Below, one piece after another: positions 7,586 to 16,368 of a stretch of 64,000 nt of DNA. The position numbers were made by a program, and so were the translations under genes. Under the pieces are notes generated by a model, which had not been told where the DNA came from, made no database searches, and worked only from the letters and a program-made list of their open reading frames with translations. Origin of the DNA: CAWIJJ01 sp963836425 (lineage in GTDB: Bacteria > Acidobacteriota > Terriglobia > Bryobacterales > Bryobacteraceae); assembly GCA_963836425.1 (NCBI GenBank), contig CAWIJJ010000021.1, positions 1-64,000 of the forward strand, read 5' to 3'. Every line of letters begins with the position of its first letter. Within the stretch, counting starts at the first letter, position 1.

Positions 7586-9592
7586 GTGGCACTAGAAACG
7601 GAAGAGCTCCCGGGCAAAATCAGCCGCAACCATCCCTGCCCCTGCGGCAGCGGGCGTAAGTACAAGAAATGCTGTCTGATCCAGCCCCAGCCCGCGCTTC
7701 GGGAGGAAGTCGACCGGCTGTTCACCCAGGCCGGCCTGGCGCAGGTGCAAGGCGATCTGAAACGCGCCGGGGAGTTGTATGCCGCCGTGGTTTCGGGCGA
7801 TCCGTGCCATGCCGGCGCGCGGCACCGGCTGGGCGCCATGGCCATCGCCGCGAACCGTCTCGAGGAGGGCGGGAAGCTCATCGGCGAGGCGATCGCCCTC
7901 GATCCGTCCGTGGCCCTGTACCACTGCGACCTGGGGGTCGCGTTCCACCATTCGGGCCGGTTCGAAGAGGCCGCCGCGGCCTACCACCGGGCGATTGACT
8001 TACAACCCGATTTCGCCGATGCGCTGGCCAATCTGGGCGGCGTTCTGTTCAGTCTGGAACGGCCCGAAGAGGCGCTCCCGCACCTGGAAAAGGTGTTGGC
8101 CGGGAAGCCCTCTCACGCCATCGCGCACACCAACCTGGGGCTGGTCTTGCATGCCCTGGGACGCAGCCGGGAAGGCATGTATCATGCGCGCAAGGGCGCC
8201 GAGCTGGCGCCGCACTCGCTACTGGCGGTGCGCAGTTGCGCGGCGATGCTGGTCGGACTGGGGCGCACGCGTGAAGCGCTGCCCTACTGCCGGCAATGGG
8301 CCGCGCTTACCCCCGAAGACCCCCTGGCCCTGCAAGCGGTGGCCAACGGCTGCCGCGGCACCGATCCGCAGGAGGCCGGGCGGCTCTACTGGAAGGTGCT
8401 TCAGTTGGATCCCGGCTCATACGCCGCTGCCAACAACTTGGGGCTTTGCCTGGCCCAGGCCGGCTACGATGCCGCCGCCGTGCCGCTCTACCGGCGGGTC
8501 ACCGAGTTGCGGCCCGATTGGGCCATGGCCTGGAGCAATCTGGGCGAAGCCTTGCGCAATCTGGGCGAAGGGGAGGCCGCGCTCGAAAGCCATGAGCGGG
8601 CGCTGGCGCTCGATCCCACCAACGGCAAAGTGCGCTGGAACCGCGCCCTGTGTCTGCTGTCGCTGGGAAGGCTGGCGGAGGGGTGGGCGGAATACGGCGC
8701 GCGCTGCGCCAGCCAAGGATCGCGGACGCGGCCGTTCACGCAACCTCACTGGGACGGCAGCCATCCGGCCGGCAAGACGGTGCTGGTCTGGATGGAGCAG
8801 GGGTTGGGCGACGAAATCCTCTTCTCCGGCATGATCCCCGACCTGGTGCGCGCCGGCGCGCACTGCGTGGTGGAGTGCGATCCGCGCCTGGTGACCCTCC
8901 TCCAGCGGTCGTTTCCAGCCGTCGAAGTGGTCGGCAGGAACAAGCCGGTGGATCCCCGCACCCGGCAGCCGGACATCGATTATCAGATTGCCGCCGGCAG
9001 CCTGGCTCGCTGGTTCCGGCCCACCCTGGAGAGTTTCCCGCGGCATTCGGGCTATTTCGTTCCCGATCCCGCCCGGGTGGAATTCTGGAAGCAGCGTCTG
9101 GCCGCGTTGGGAGAAGGGCTGAAAGTGGGCATCTGCTGGCGCAGCATGGTGCATCAAGGCTCCCGCGCCAAGCACTATTCGCAACTGAAGCAGTGGGGGC
9201 CTATCCTCACTACTCCCGGGGTCCGGTTCGTCAACCTGCAGTACGACCGGTGCGAAGAGGAACTGCGCGAAGCCGAGAGCCTCTTTGGCGTGCCGATTCA
9301 TGCCTGGGCGGGTACCGACCTCAAGGACGACCAGGAAACGCTGGCCGCCTTGAGCTCCCAGCTGGACCTGGTGATCTCCGCGCCCACCGCCGTGCACGCC
9401 ATCGCGGGAGCGGTCGGGACGCCGAACTGGGTGCCCATTCGCGGGCTCACCATGTGGTGGGGAATGGGCACGGGCCGTTGTCCCTGGCTGCCCAGCACAC
9501 GGGCCTTTCCGCTCGGTGCCACCGACCCCTGGGAGCCCGCCTTTCAGGAAATATCCGCCGAGCTGGCAGCGCTATGCAAACGATCGAACTGA
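7586..9592 (+). CDS. SEC-C motif, TPR and glycosyltransferase-like protein
   Basis: 668 residues from GTG at 7586. Residues 15-30 are a SEC-C zinc motif (NHPCPCGSGRKYKKCC; C18, C20, C29, C30), as found at the end of SecA. Residues about 35-370 are a run of tetratricopeptide repeats (ALYHCDLGVAFHHSGRFEEA and similar). The C-terminal about 280 residues carry GKTVLVWMEQGLGDEILFSG and then SAPTAVHAIAGAVGTPNWVP, resembling the GT-B-like domain attached to TPRs in heptosyltransferase-related and O-GlcNAc-transferase-like proteins. It probably modifies a protein or glycan; the substrate is unknown. The last 19 bases overlap the next methyltransferase gene. The SEC-C, TPR and GT combination is unusual. 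Confidence 0.83.
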   Translation: MALETEELPGKISRNHPCPCGSGRKYKKCCLIQPQPALREEVDRLFTQAGLAQVQGDLKRAGELYAAVVSGDPCHAGARHRLGAMAIAANRLEEGGKLIGEAIALDPSVALYHCDLGVAFHHSGRFEEAAAAYHRAIDLQPDFADALANLGGVLFSLERPEEALPHLEKVLAGKPSHAIAHTNLGLVLHALGRSREGMYHARKGAELAPHSLLAVRSCAAMLVGLGRTREALPYCRQWAALTPEDPLALQAVANGCRGTDPQEAGRLYWKVLQLDPGSYAAANNLGLCLAQAGYDAAAVPLYRRVTELRPDWAMAWSNLGEALRNLGEGEAALESHERALALDPTNGKVRWNRALCLLSLGRLAEGWAEYGARCASQGSRTRPFTQPHWDGSHPAGKTVLVWMEQGLGDEILFSGMIPDLVRAGAHCVVECDPRLVTLLQRSFPAVEVVGRNKPVDPRTRQPDIDYQIAAGSLARWFRPTLESFPRHSGYFVPDPARVEFWKQRLAALGEGLKVGICWRSMVHQGSRAKHYSQLKQWGPILTTPGVRFVNLQYDRCEEELREAESLFGVPIHAWAGTDLKDDQETLAALSSQLDLVISAPTAVHAIAGAVGTPNWVPIRGLTMWWGMGTGRCPWLPSTRAFPLGATDPWEPAFQEISAELAALCKRSN

Positions 9593-10428
9593 ACGACCTG
9601 CCCCAGTGGTCTCCCTGGCCGGCCCGCCTGCTGGGCGCGGCTCCGTGGCGTCCGAAAACCCGCAGCACCGAAGACACCGGCCGCGAGTACAACGGCGACA
9701 AATACGGCAGTGCGCTCGAGTTCTACCTGGCCGCGGGCGGCGGCAAAACTCCGGACGAAGTGCACGCCTACGAAACGGCGCGCGATCCGGACGCGCCGCT
9801 GTGCATTTCGAGCGGAGCGGCGCTGTACGGAACCACCATCGGCGAGGGTTTGCGCGGGCACTACGACCGGGTGCGCGACACCGTGGCGGAAGCCATGGGC
9901 GGCTGCCGAACCATCGTCGAGCTGGGTTGCGGCTATGGCTACAACCTGTGGCGGCTGTTGCCGGCCGCCCGCGGCCGGAAGCTGGCCGGCGGCGACTTCG
10001 CGGAGAACGCCGTCCGCCTGGCTGCCAGCCTCTATCGCAGCCACCCGGAGATAGCGGTCCGCCATTTCGATTTCTATGACGAGGACTCCTACCGCTTCCT
10101 GGAGACCCTGGTGCCGCCGCTGCTGATTTTCACCTGCTACGCCCTGGAACTGTTGCCATCCATCGGGCGTGTCTTCGACATTCTGTCGCGGCATGCCCCG
10201 GCGATCGCCACGGTGGTACATTTCGAGCCGGTGTATCAATTCCATGAGGACAGCAAGCTGCTCGAGCAGATGCGCCGCCGGTATTTCGAGGTGAACGATT
10301 ACAATCGCGATTTCTTCCCCGTGCTTCAGGCGCGGCGCGATGTCCGCATCGCGCGGGTGACGCCTTCCGTCTATGGAGTCAATCCGCTGAACCCGATGGC
10401 GATCGTGCAGTGGAGCTTCATCCGCTGA
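9574..10428 (+). CDS. Class I SAM-dependent methyltransferase
   Basis: 284 residues from ATG at 9574, inside the end of the preceding gene. A Rossmann SAM-binding motif is seen in TIVELGCGYGYNLWRLL, followed by GGDFAENAVRLA and a long C-terminal portion with NPMAIVQWSF at the end. The short N-terminal region before the motif resembles methyltransferases found in polysaccharide or glycan loci. The overlap with the SEC-C/TPR protein suggests they act together. Its stop overlaps the convergent minus-strand gene by 11 bases, marking the end of this transcription unit. The methyl acceptor is not known. Confidence 0.83.
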   Translation: MQTIELNDLPQWSPWPARLLGAAPWRPKTRSTEDTGREYNGDKYGSALEFYLAAGGGKTPDEVHAYETARDPDAPLCISSGAALYGTTIGEGLRGHYDRVRDTVAEAMGGCRTIVELGCGYGYNLWRLLPAARGRKLAGGDFAENAVRLAASLYRSHPEIAVRHFDFYDEDSYRFLETLVPPLLIFTCYALELLPSIGRVFDILSRHAPAIATVVHFEPVYQFHEDSKLLEQMRRRYFEVNDYNRDFFPVLQARRDVRIARVTPSVYGVNPLNPMAIVQWSFIR

Positions 10429-11443
10429 GCACGCGGCACACGAATCCCGTAATCCGCTCCAGCGCGCCGGGCGGTGCCAGCCGGTCCAGCGCCTTCGCCG
10501 GCATCGCGCCGCGGCCCGCGCACCACTCGGCCAGGCAGTTGCGCACTTCCTCGGGCGAAGCCGCGCACGGCGTAATGCCCGCCTCGATCGTCGGCAGCCA
10601 CTCGCGTTCGGCTTCCGCCATCACGATGGAAAGCGTCGGAGTTCCCAGCAGGCAGGCTTCCACCAGGTAAGTCGAGGTCAACCCAGCCACCAGGTCCGCG
10701 GCGAAGGCCACGCGCAGACCGTCGGGATCCGCCACGCGAGGTACGCCGGCGAACTCTTCGGGCAGAGTCTTGGGATGCGGCCGCAGCGCCACCCACGTCT
10801 GGGGCGCCGCCGCCAGCAGCCACTCCAGCGCCCGTTCCGGCCGGCTCGACGCGAACCCGTCGCGGGCGTTGTGACCGAGCAGCGGTTCGGCGGCGAACAC
10901 GATCACCGGACGCGCGGCGGGGGCGCGGGGAAATAGCTCGCGCCGCATTTCATGGCGGTCCCATCCGGCGAAGCGGGCTTTGGCCTGGCGAACCCGGTCG
11001 AACTGCGGATGGCCGCACACCAGCACCCGGTCGTGCGGAAACCCCAGCGCGGAGAACGTTTTCCCGGTCCATTCGTCCACCACCAGCAGCCAGTCGGGGG
11101 CGCACGCCAGTGGATGGGCGCCGTGCCCGCGAAACCGCAGCGGGGCGTTCATGCGAGCATCCACGGCCGCCGCGGTCGCGATGCCGCGCGCCCGCGCCTC
11201 TACGATCAGCCTCAGCCCCAGGGCGTCGGCCGACTGCGCCGTACCTGCGATGAGCAGCCGCGCGTCCGACTCCGCCAGCGTGTCGGGAGGCGGCGCGAAC
11301 GCGATCCCCCGCGCCCGCAGGTACGCCTCCGCCGGGCCGCGGGCCAGCAGCGCCGTGCGGACTCCGGCTGCCTCGAGCACCGGCGGAAGCGCCGCCAGGT
11401 AGTTCGCCGCGCCGGGGTCTTCCACCAGCACCAGCACATCCAT
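10418..11443 (-). CDS. GT-B-fold surface polysaccharide biosynthesis protein, uncharacterised
   Basis: 341 residues from ATG at 11443. The start MDVLVLVEDPGAANYLA and the C-terminal ADLVAGLTSTYLVEACLLG (a two-domain donor-site pattern) resemble GT-B proteins of the UDP-GlcNAc 2-epimerase, PseG or SpsG type. I cannot choose between glycosyltransferase, epimerase and nucleotide-sugar hydrolase. It is the last gene of a seven-gene minus-strand block that also carries DegT, SpsF-type and oxidoreductase genes, a setting in which Bacillus sps operons carry SpsG. No membrane segment is evident. Confidence 0.65.
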   Translation of the reverse strand: MDVLVLVEDPGAANYLAALPPVLEAAGVRTALLARGPAEAYLRARGIAFAPPPDTLAESDARLLIAGTAQSADALGLRLIVEARARGIATAAAVDARMNAPLRFRGHGAHPLACAPDWLLVVDEWTGKTFSALGFPHDRVLVCGHPQFDRVRQAKARFAGWDRHEMRRELFPRAPAARPVIVFAAEPLLGHNARDGFASSRPERALEWLLAAAPQTWVALRPHPKTLPEEFAGVPRVADPDGLRVAFAADLVAGLTSTYLVEACLLGTPTLSIVMAEAEREWLPTIEAGITPCAASPEEVRNCLAEWCAGRGAMPAKALDRLAPPGALERITGFVCRVLSG

Positions 11444-11445
11444 AG

Positions 11446-12435
11446 CTATTCGCCGCGGGCGGCCTGCTCCACCCACTCCACCAGCCGCTCGGTCTCCAGG
11501 GCCGACTCCCCGCCGCTCCACAATTCGGCCCGGCCGGCGATCGCCTCGGCCAGGTTGTCGTACATGCGGTAGAAGGCCTCGCCCAGTGTGGGTTCGAGCA
11601 GCACCGGCCGGGCGGCGCTCAGTTCCCGCGCGCCGGCCAGCGTGGGATGCGGACCCGGCGCATATGCCAGGATGCGCCGTCCCTCTTCGAGAATCGACAG
11701 CCGGCCGCTGCGGCCCCAGAGGTCGAGGCCGTTTTCGCGGTAGCACTCGAACGCCAGCGGATGGAACATGGCCCGGACGCCGCTCCGCAAGCGCAGCGTG
11801 AACGCCACGTGGATGTCGCCGGCGATCGGCCCCTCCGGCACCGGCGCCGCCCGGCCCAAGGCCTCCACGGCCGCCACCTCGCCCAGCAGCATGCGTACCA
11901 GGTCCAGCATGTGGACGCCATTGTTCCGCAGGCCCCTGCCATACACTCCGAACACGCATTCGGGGGTTCCGATGCGGGCGGCCAGTTCGCCGGCCGCCAG
12001 GGCGCGCAGCCGTTCATCGGCGCGCCGGAACAGGTTCACCTGGAGCGGAATTCCGCGCGCGGCGCAGTCAATCACCAGGCCTTGTGCTTCCCCGTAAGTA
12101 CGGCCCAGCGGCTTCTCCACGAGGACGCCGCGCAGGCCGGGCAACGGGCGGATGGTCTCCAGCCGCGCCTCGGGCGGGGTAGCCACCACGGCCACCTGCG
12201 GAGCATACTGCGCGAGCAGCTCCGGGATACCGGGCGCCGCGATGCGCACGCCCCAGCGCTCCACCGCTTCCCGGCGCGCGGCCGGGGACGGGTCGACCAC
12301 CGCCTCCCAGCAGAACGCGGGATGCGCGTGGAGCACCTCCGCGTGCGAGGTGAAGCGCATGGCCGGGCTCCCGGCCGAGCCGATGCCTATCTTCCCGGCG
12401 CCGATCAGCACCGTGCGCCACCCGCCCGCGCTCAT
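11446..12435 (-). CDS. Gfo/Idh/MocA family oxidoreductase
   Basis: 329 residues from ATG at 12435; the start overlaps the stop of the upstream SpsF-type gene (ATGA). The N-terminal Rossmann segment TVLIGAGKIGIGSAG is followed by VAVVATPPEARLE and the family's EKP motif in GVLVEKPLGRTYGEA. The second half holds NNGVHMLDLVRMLLG, with the family's substrate-site His in an N-x2-H-x3-D pattern. It is expected to oxidise or reduce a nucleotide sugar or free sugar with NAD(P). A longer frame upstream exists but would run through the neighbouring gene and is rejected. Confidence 0.88.
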   Translation of the reverse strand: MSAGGWRTVLIGAGKIGIGSAGSPAMRFTSHAEVLHAHPAFCWEAVVDPSPAARREAVERWGVRIAAPGIPELLAQYAPQVAVVATPPEARLETIRPLPGLRGVLVEKPLGRTYGEAQGLVIDCAARGIPLQVNLFRRADERLRALAAGELAARIGTPECVFGVYGRGLRNNGVHMLDLVRMLLGEVAAVEALGRAAPVPEGPIAGDIHVAFTLRLRSGVRAMFHPLAFECYRENGLDLWGRSGRLSILEEGRRILAYAPGPHPTLAGARELSAARPVLLEPTLGEAFYRMYDNLAEAIAGRAELWSGGESALETERLVEWVEQAARGE

Positions 12436-13172
12436 CGTACGATTCGTTCCGTCCGGTGACGGTTGATGTCGGCCAGTTCGGGTTCGCGCCGCAGCAGGGC
12501 CATGATCTCTTCGATACCGAAGTGGTCGCCGTAAGCGGGTGCCAGGCGGCGGTGAATCTCCAGCAGGAACTGGTAATCCTCGGGGTAGTCCAGGTGAAAG
12601 CGGTAGTCGGGGGCGCGCCAGCGGGCGGGCGCGTACAGGTTCAGGATGCGGTAGAGGTCGGGCCGCTGGTAGAAATACAGCGAGACATGCTCCCGCACCA
12701 GGGGGTCGGAAATGGTGCGCTCGGTTTCTTCCAGGTCGCGCAGCCGGAACACCTGGACGATTTCGCCGGTGGGATAGGACGGCACGCGCACATTGGTCAC
12801 CAGGTCGCAGTCGTTGCCGAGGAAGGTCTGGACGCCCAGGTCGATCAGCTCTGGATCGAGCATCACGCAATCGCCGCAGACCTCCACCACGATGTCGGAA
12901 GCCATCCGCCGCTGCGCTTCGACCACCCGCAGGAGCACGTCGTCCTCGCTGCCGCGATGGCACGGCACGCCGGCGGCGGACGCCCACTGCTCCAGCACAT
13001 CGTCGCCCGGCGCAGTGGTGGTGGCCAGGATGATGCCGTCGAGGGTGGTGCAACGCGTCAGCCGGGTGTAGAGGCGGTCGAGCGCGGTGCGCCCGCAGAT
13101 GTCGGCCAGGACTTTGCCGGGAAACCGCGACGAGCCCATGCGCGCTTCGATGCTGGCAATGACGCGCGGCAT
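12432..13172 (-). CDS. SpsF-type cytidylyltransferase/nucleotidyltransferase
   Basis: 246 residues. The start PRVIASIEARMGSSRFPGKV is the ARMGSxRxPGK pattern of the CMP-KDO synthetase-like SpsF family; CHRGSEDDVLLR and VVEVCGDCVMLDPELID follow, the latter supplying the acidic metal-site residues. The family activates acidic or unusual sugars with CTP, or occurs as putative sugar nucleotidyltransferases in spore-coat and flagellin glycan loci. It lies between a DegT aminotransferase and a Gfo/Idh gene, with a four-base overlap to the latter. A second, divergent SpsF-type gene lies at 16365-17111. Confidence 0.88.
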   Translation of the reverse strand: MPRVIASIEARMGSSRFPGKVLADICGRTALDRLYTRLTRCTTLDGIILATTTAPGDDVLEQWASAAGVPCHRGSEDDVLLRVVEAQRRMASDIVVEVCGDCVMLDPELIDLGVQTFLGNDCDLVTNVRVPSYPTGEIVQVFRLRDLEETERTISDPLVREHVSLYFYQRPDLYRILNLYAPARWRAPDYRFHLDYPEDYQFLLEIHRRLAPAYGDHFGIEEIMALLRREPELADINRHRTERIVR

Positions 13173-13176
13173 AGCC

Positions 13177-14481
13177 TCACACGACCAGTTCGCGGACCAG
13201 TTCCGCCCGCCGGCTGTGGACCTTGCGGATGGCTTCGCCCAACTGGGCCACGGTGGCGGTGTCCAGGTCGTAGAGCGTGACGCCGAAGGTGAGCAGCTCC
13301 TTGCGGTGCAGGCGCTCGACTACCGGGCACAGGCCCCGCGGGTAGCGCACCGCGGAGCGGTCGAACGGGTACGGCCCGAACGCCACGCGTTTTTGGAAGA
13401 GCGGCAGCCAATAAAGCGGCGGCACGTACCCCAGGGCATGGGGAAACCCCTCGGCGGCCAGCGCCCGGCTGAATTGCTCGCGGGTGACGCCCAGCGCCGC
13501 CTCATCCAGCCGCAGCGCCCAGATATAGTAGACGTGGCGGCAACCGGTCCTCACCGGGGGCGCGGCGAGCCCCTCCAGGCCGCGAACCGATTCACTCAAC
13601 GCGCCGGCGATCTGTTCGGCGCGCGACACCAGCGGGTCGGCCTTCTTCAGTTGTTCGAGAGCGATGGCCGCGCCCACCTCGGTCATGCGGTAGTTGCAGC
13701 CCACCAGGTTGGCGATATCCTCCAACCCCAGTGCCTCCACGGCATTTTCTCCGTGATTGCGGATGAGTTGTAAGCGCTCCGCCAGCCGGCCGTTGTGGGT
13801 GACGCACACGCCGCCTTCTCCGGCATGAATGTGCTTGTGGTAGTTCAGGCTGAAGATGCCGATGTCGCCGATGGTGCCGCAAAAACGGCCGTTTTCGGTG
13901 GCCAGCGGCGACTGCGCGTTATCTTCGACGAGAAACAGACCGTGCTCGCGGGCGATAGCGCTCAGTTCGGCCAGCCGCGCCGGATGGCCGAACAGGTTGA
14001 CGGCGAGAATGGCTTTGGTCCTGGGGCCGATCTTACTGCGCACGCTGGCCGGATCGAGGCAGAACGTATCGGGTTCGATGTCCGCGAAGACGGGAATGCC
14101 GCCATAAGCGAGGGGGGCCATGACGGTGGCGGACATGGTGTAAGGGGGGACGATGACTTCGTCGCCGGGGGTGATTCCCACCGCGCCCATGGCGGCGAAC
14201 AAGCCCGCCGTGGCCGAATGGACGGCGATGGCGTGCCGGGTTTGGAAGCGCTCGCACCACGCGTCTTCGAAGCGCCGAACCACCGGTCCGCCCAGGAAGC
14301 GCTCGCCGGGGGCTCCCACGAATCCGGACAACATGCCGGACTCCAGCACGCGGCCGACGGCCTCGATTTCTTCTTTCCCAATCCCGTTGAACGAGGGTAA
14401 CGGACGGCGAAGCACCGGTTCGCCGCCTGACACAGCCAATCCTGCCACTCTCATGCGGAACTCACGCTCAGAGTAACTCAT
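13177..14481 (-). CDS. DegT/DnrJ/EryC1/StrS sugar aminotransferase
   Basis: 434 residues. PLP-dependent aminotransferase of nucleotide sugars: the Schiff-base lysine is K216 in FSLNYHKHIHAGEGG, with VEDNAQS (185-191) providing the cofactor-pyridine Asp, and HSATAGLFAAMGA (88-100) the phosphate-binding region. It would add an amino group to a keto-sugar nucleotide, typically with glutamate as donor. It precedes the SpsF-type gene by four bases. The N-terminal about 25 residues before the conserved part leave the exact start open. The product sugar is not predictable. Confidence 0.92.
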   Translation of the reverse strand: MSYSEREFRMRVAGLAVSGGEPVLRRPLPSFNGIGKEEIEAVGRVLESGMLSGFVGAPGERFLGGPVVRRFEDAWCERFQTRHAIAVHSATAGLFAAMGAVGITPGDEVIVPPYTMSATVMAPLAYGGIPVFADIEPDTFCLDPASVRSKIGPRTKAILAVNLFGHPARLAELSAIAREHGLFLVEDNAQSPLATENGRFCGTIGDIGIFSLNYHKHIHAGEGGVCVTHNGRLAERLQLIRNHGENAVEALGLEDIANLVGCNYRMTEVGAAIALEQLKKADPLVSRAEQIAGALSESVRGLEGLAAPPVRTGCRHVYYIWALRLDEAALGVTREQFSRALAAEGFPHALGYVPPLYWLPLFQKRVAFGPYPFDRSAVRYPRGLCPVVERLHRKELLTFGVTLYDLDTATVAQLGEAIRKVHSRRAELVRELVV

Positions 14482-14491
14482 TTCACCGCGA

Positions 14492-15409
14492 CTAACCCGG
14501 CCACTTGCCCGGATTCAGTAACTGGTCGTCCTCCAGTTGCAAGCCCTGGAGCCGCTCCGATTCCACGGCGCCCGGTTCGGCATATCGCACGGACGTCTCC
14601 AACTCCGCCACGCTGGAGGCGCCCACCAAGGCCGTATGAATGGAGGGTTGGGCGAGCACGAAGCGATAGGCCAGCTCGGGCAGCGCGGAGAGATCGATGG
14701 CGGCGGTCCGCAGTAAACGTTCCACGGCCAGTTGGAGCGGCTGGAGGCCTTCGGGAAGCTGCCGGTAGCGGTAAGTCAAGGCGCCTTTGAGTAACACCGA
14801 ACGAGCCACCAGGCCTACTTCGGCCTCACTCGCCGCGGCGAAGGTACGCCGCTCCGGGCGGCGGTCCAGCAGGCTATAGGCGAGCTGCAGACAATCGCAG
14901 CTTCCGCTTTGTATGGCGGCCAGGGCGGCCTCTTCTCCATAGACACTGGCGCCCAGCCAGCGGACGGATCCGGCCTGGCGGAGATCCGCCAGGATCTCCA
15001 TGAGCTCGCCCCGAACCAGCACTTCCGTCGAAGCACTGTGAATCATGAGGACGTCGATGGTGTCCGCCTGAAGCGCGGCCAGGCTCTGCGCGACCGATTC
15101 CCTTACCCGCGCCCGCAGCGCCGCGCCATGCAGGCCCTCCTTCTCATAGGAGGAGACTTTGGTCGTCAGGAAGAACTCGCCGCGCCGGCTGTGCAGGGCC
15201 CGGCCGATGATCGCTTCGCTTTCGCCGTATCCCCGCGCGGTATCGAGGAAGTTGATGCCCAGGTCGAGGGCGCGGTGGAGCAGCCGGGCCGCTTCCGTTT
15301 CGTCGGGCCGGCCGCCGGGAGTGATGCCGTAGTCCAGGCCCAGCTCAACCGTGCCCAGGGAGAGTTCGGACACATTCAGATTGGTTCTGCCCAGCCGCCG
15401 GTAGTTCAT
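14492..15409 (-). CDS. Aldo/keto reductase
   Basis: 305 residues. The segment MNYRRLGRTNLNVSELSLGT and the INFLDTARGYGESEAIIG segment (catalytic Asp and Tyr) define a bacterial aldo/keto reductase; FFLTTKVSS supplies the catalytic Lys, and VLMIHSAS the His. It reduces a sugar or other carbonyl with NADPH in the cytoplasm. Aldo/keto reductases recur in sps/leg-type glycan loci beside NeuB, SpsF and DegT genes, as here. The ATG overlaps the end of the upstream MDR gene by four bases. Confidence 0.92.
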   Translation of the reverse strand: MNYRRLGRTNLNVSELSLGTVELGLDYGITPGGRPDETEAARLLHRALDLGINFLDTARGYGESEAIIGRALHSRRGEFFLTTKVSSYEKEGLHGAALRARVRESVAQSLAALQADTIDVLMIHSASTEVLVRGELMEILADLRQAGSVRWLGASVYGEEAALAAIQSGSCDCLQLAYSLLDRRPERRTFAAASEAEVGLVARSVLLKGALTYRYRQLPEGLQPLQLAVERLLRTAAIDLSALPELAYRFVLAQPSIHTALVGASSVAELETSVRYAEPGAVESERLQGLQLEDDQLLNPGKWPG

Positions 15410-16368
15410 GAGCGCCAGTCGAAGACGGCGGCGGTCAGCGACTTATCGTGTTCCGCGGCGAGTTCGTAGGCCAGGCGCATCTGGCCGGCCGGCAGGCGAT
15501 GGGAAATCACCGGCGCCACCGAGAGAGTGCCCGCGGCCATCCATTCCAGGATGCATTCCAGATTGCGGCGCAAGTTGAAGCGCAATTCCTGGGGCCGGCA
15601 CTCCAGGCGGTGGGTGAGGCCCGCTCCGATCAGCGTCAGCGACTTCCCATAGAACCACTGCGGGTCGAACGGATTGAATTCCGGGGGCGGCTGGCCGCGG
15701 CCCGGGAAGCCCAGAATGCTGATCCGGCCATACGGGCGCGCGATTTCGACGGCGGTGCGGTAGGCGTCCCAGGTATTGGCGGTCAGAACGACGACATCGA
15801 CGCCCGCCGGGGCGGCCTGGTCCGCGCCCATGTGTGCGGCCAGTTGGGCGCGCAACGGTGAGTTGGCAACCGCGAAGACCCGCGCGCCCATGGCCCGCGC
15901 CACCGCGATGCAACAGAGCCCGATGACGCCCAGGCCGATCACCGCTGCCGTTTCGCCGGGCTGAAACTGCGCCTGCCGCAGCGCCGTCAGCCCCAGTTCG
16001 GTGAGGTACGCGAGAGACGCCTGTTCGGAGGAAACCGCCGCGGGCACGGGCACGAGCAGTTCCTGCGCGCCGGCGATGTAAGCCGATTGGTGCGGCTTGA
16101 GCGCAAACACGCGCTGCCCCGGGCGGAGCCCGGCAGCGGCGGCGGCGCCCACTCGCCGGACCACTCCCACATTGGAATACCCGACCGGGCGCGGATAGTC
16201 GGGCGCGCCGGGGATCTCCGTGGAACGTCCCAGATAGTTGGCCAGGTCGGTGCCGGTAGAGAGCGCGGTGACTTCCGTGTCCACGTGCACGCCGTTGGGT
16301 GGAAGTTCGGCCAGGGGGCGTTCCTCCAGGCGAAGATCGCGGGCGCCATACAGGATCGCCTGCCTCAT
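15406..16368 (-). CDS. Zinc-type alcohol dehydrogenase-like (MDR) oxidoreductase
   Basis: 320 residues. Medium-chain dehydrogenase/reductase: an N-terminal GroES-like part with PRPVGYSNVGVV and LRPGQRVFALKPH, and a cofactor-binding part with AAVIGLGVIGLCCIAVARAM. The structural-zinc cysteine cluster is not visible, and the GHE signature of classical zinc enzymes is replaced. Such 'bi-domain oxidoreductase' homologues are common in polysaccharide loci next to SpsF-type proteins. It overlaps the upstream SpsF-type gene and the downstream aldo/keto reductase by four bases each, so the three should be co-translated. Confidence 0.87.
   Translation of the reverse strand: MRQAILYGARDLRLEERPLAELPPNGVHVDTEVTALSTGTDLANYLGRSTEIPGAPDYPRPVGYSNVGVVRRVGAAAAAGLRPGQRVFALKPHQSAYIAGAQELLVPVPAAVSSEQASLAYLTELGLTALRQAQFQPGETAAVIGLGVIGLCCIAVARAMGARVFAVANSPLRAQLAAHMGADQAAPAGVDVVVLTANTWDAYRTAVEIARPYGRISILGFPGRGQPPPEFNPFDPQWFYGKSLTLIGAGLTHRLECRPQELRFNLRRNLECILEWMAAGTLSVAPVISHRLPAGQMRLAYELAAEHDKSLTAAVFDWRS

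Noticed and set aside
8650..10428. Plus-strand frame of 592 residues spanning two genes
   Set aside because: Only its last 284 residues are a methyltransferase; the first half is out-of-frame reading of the SEC-C/TPR gene.
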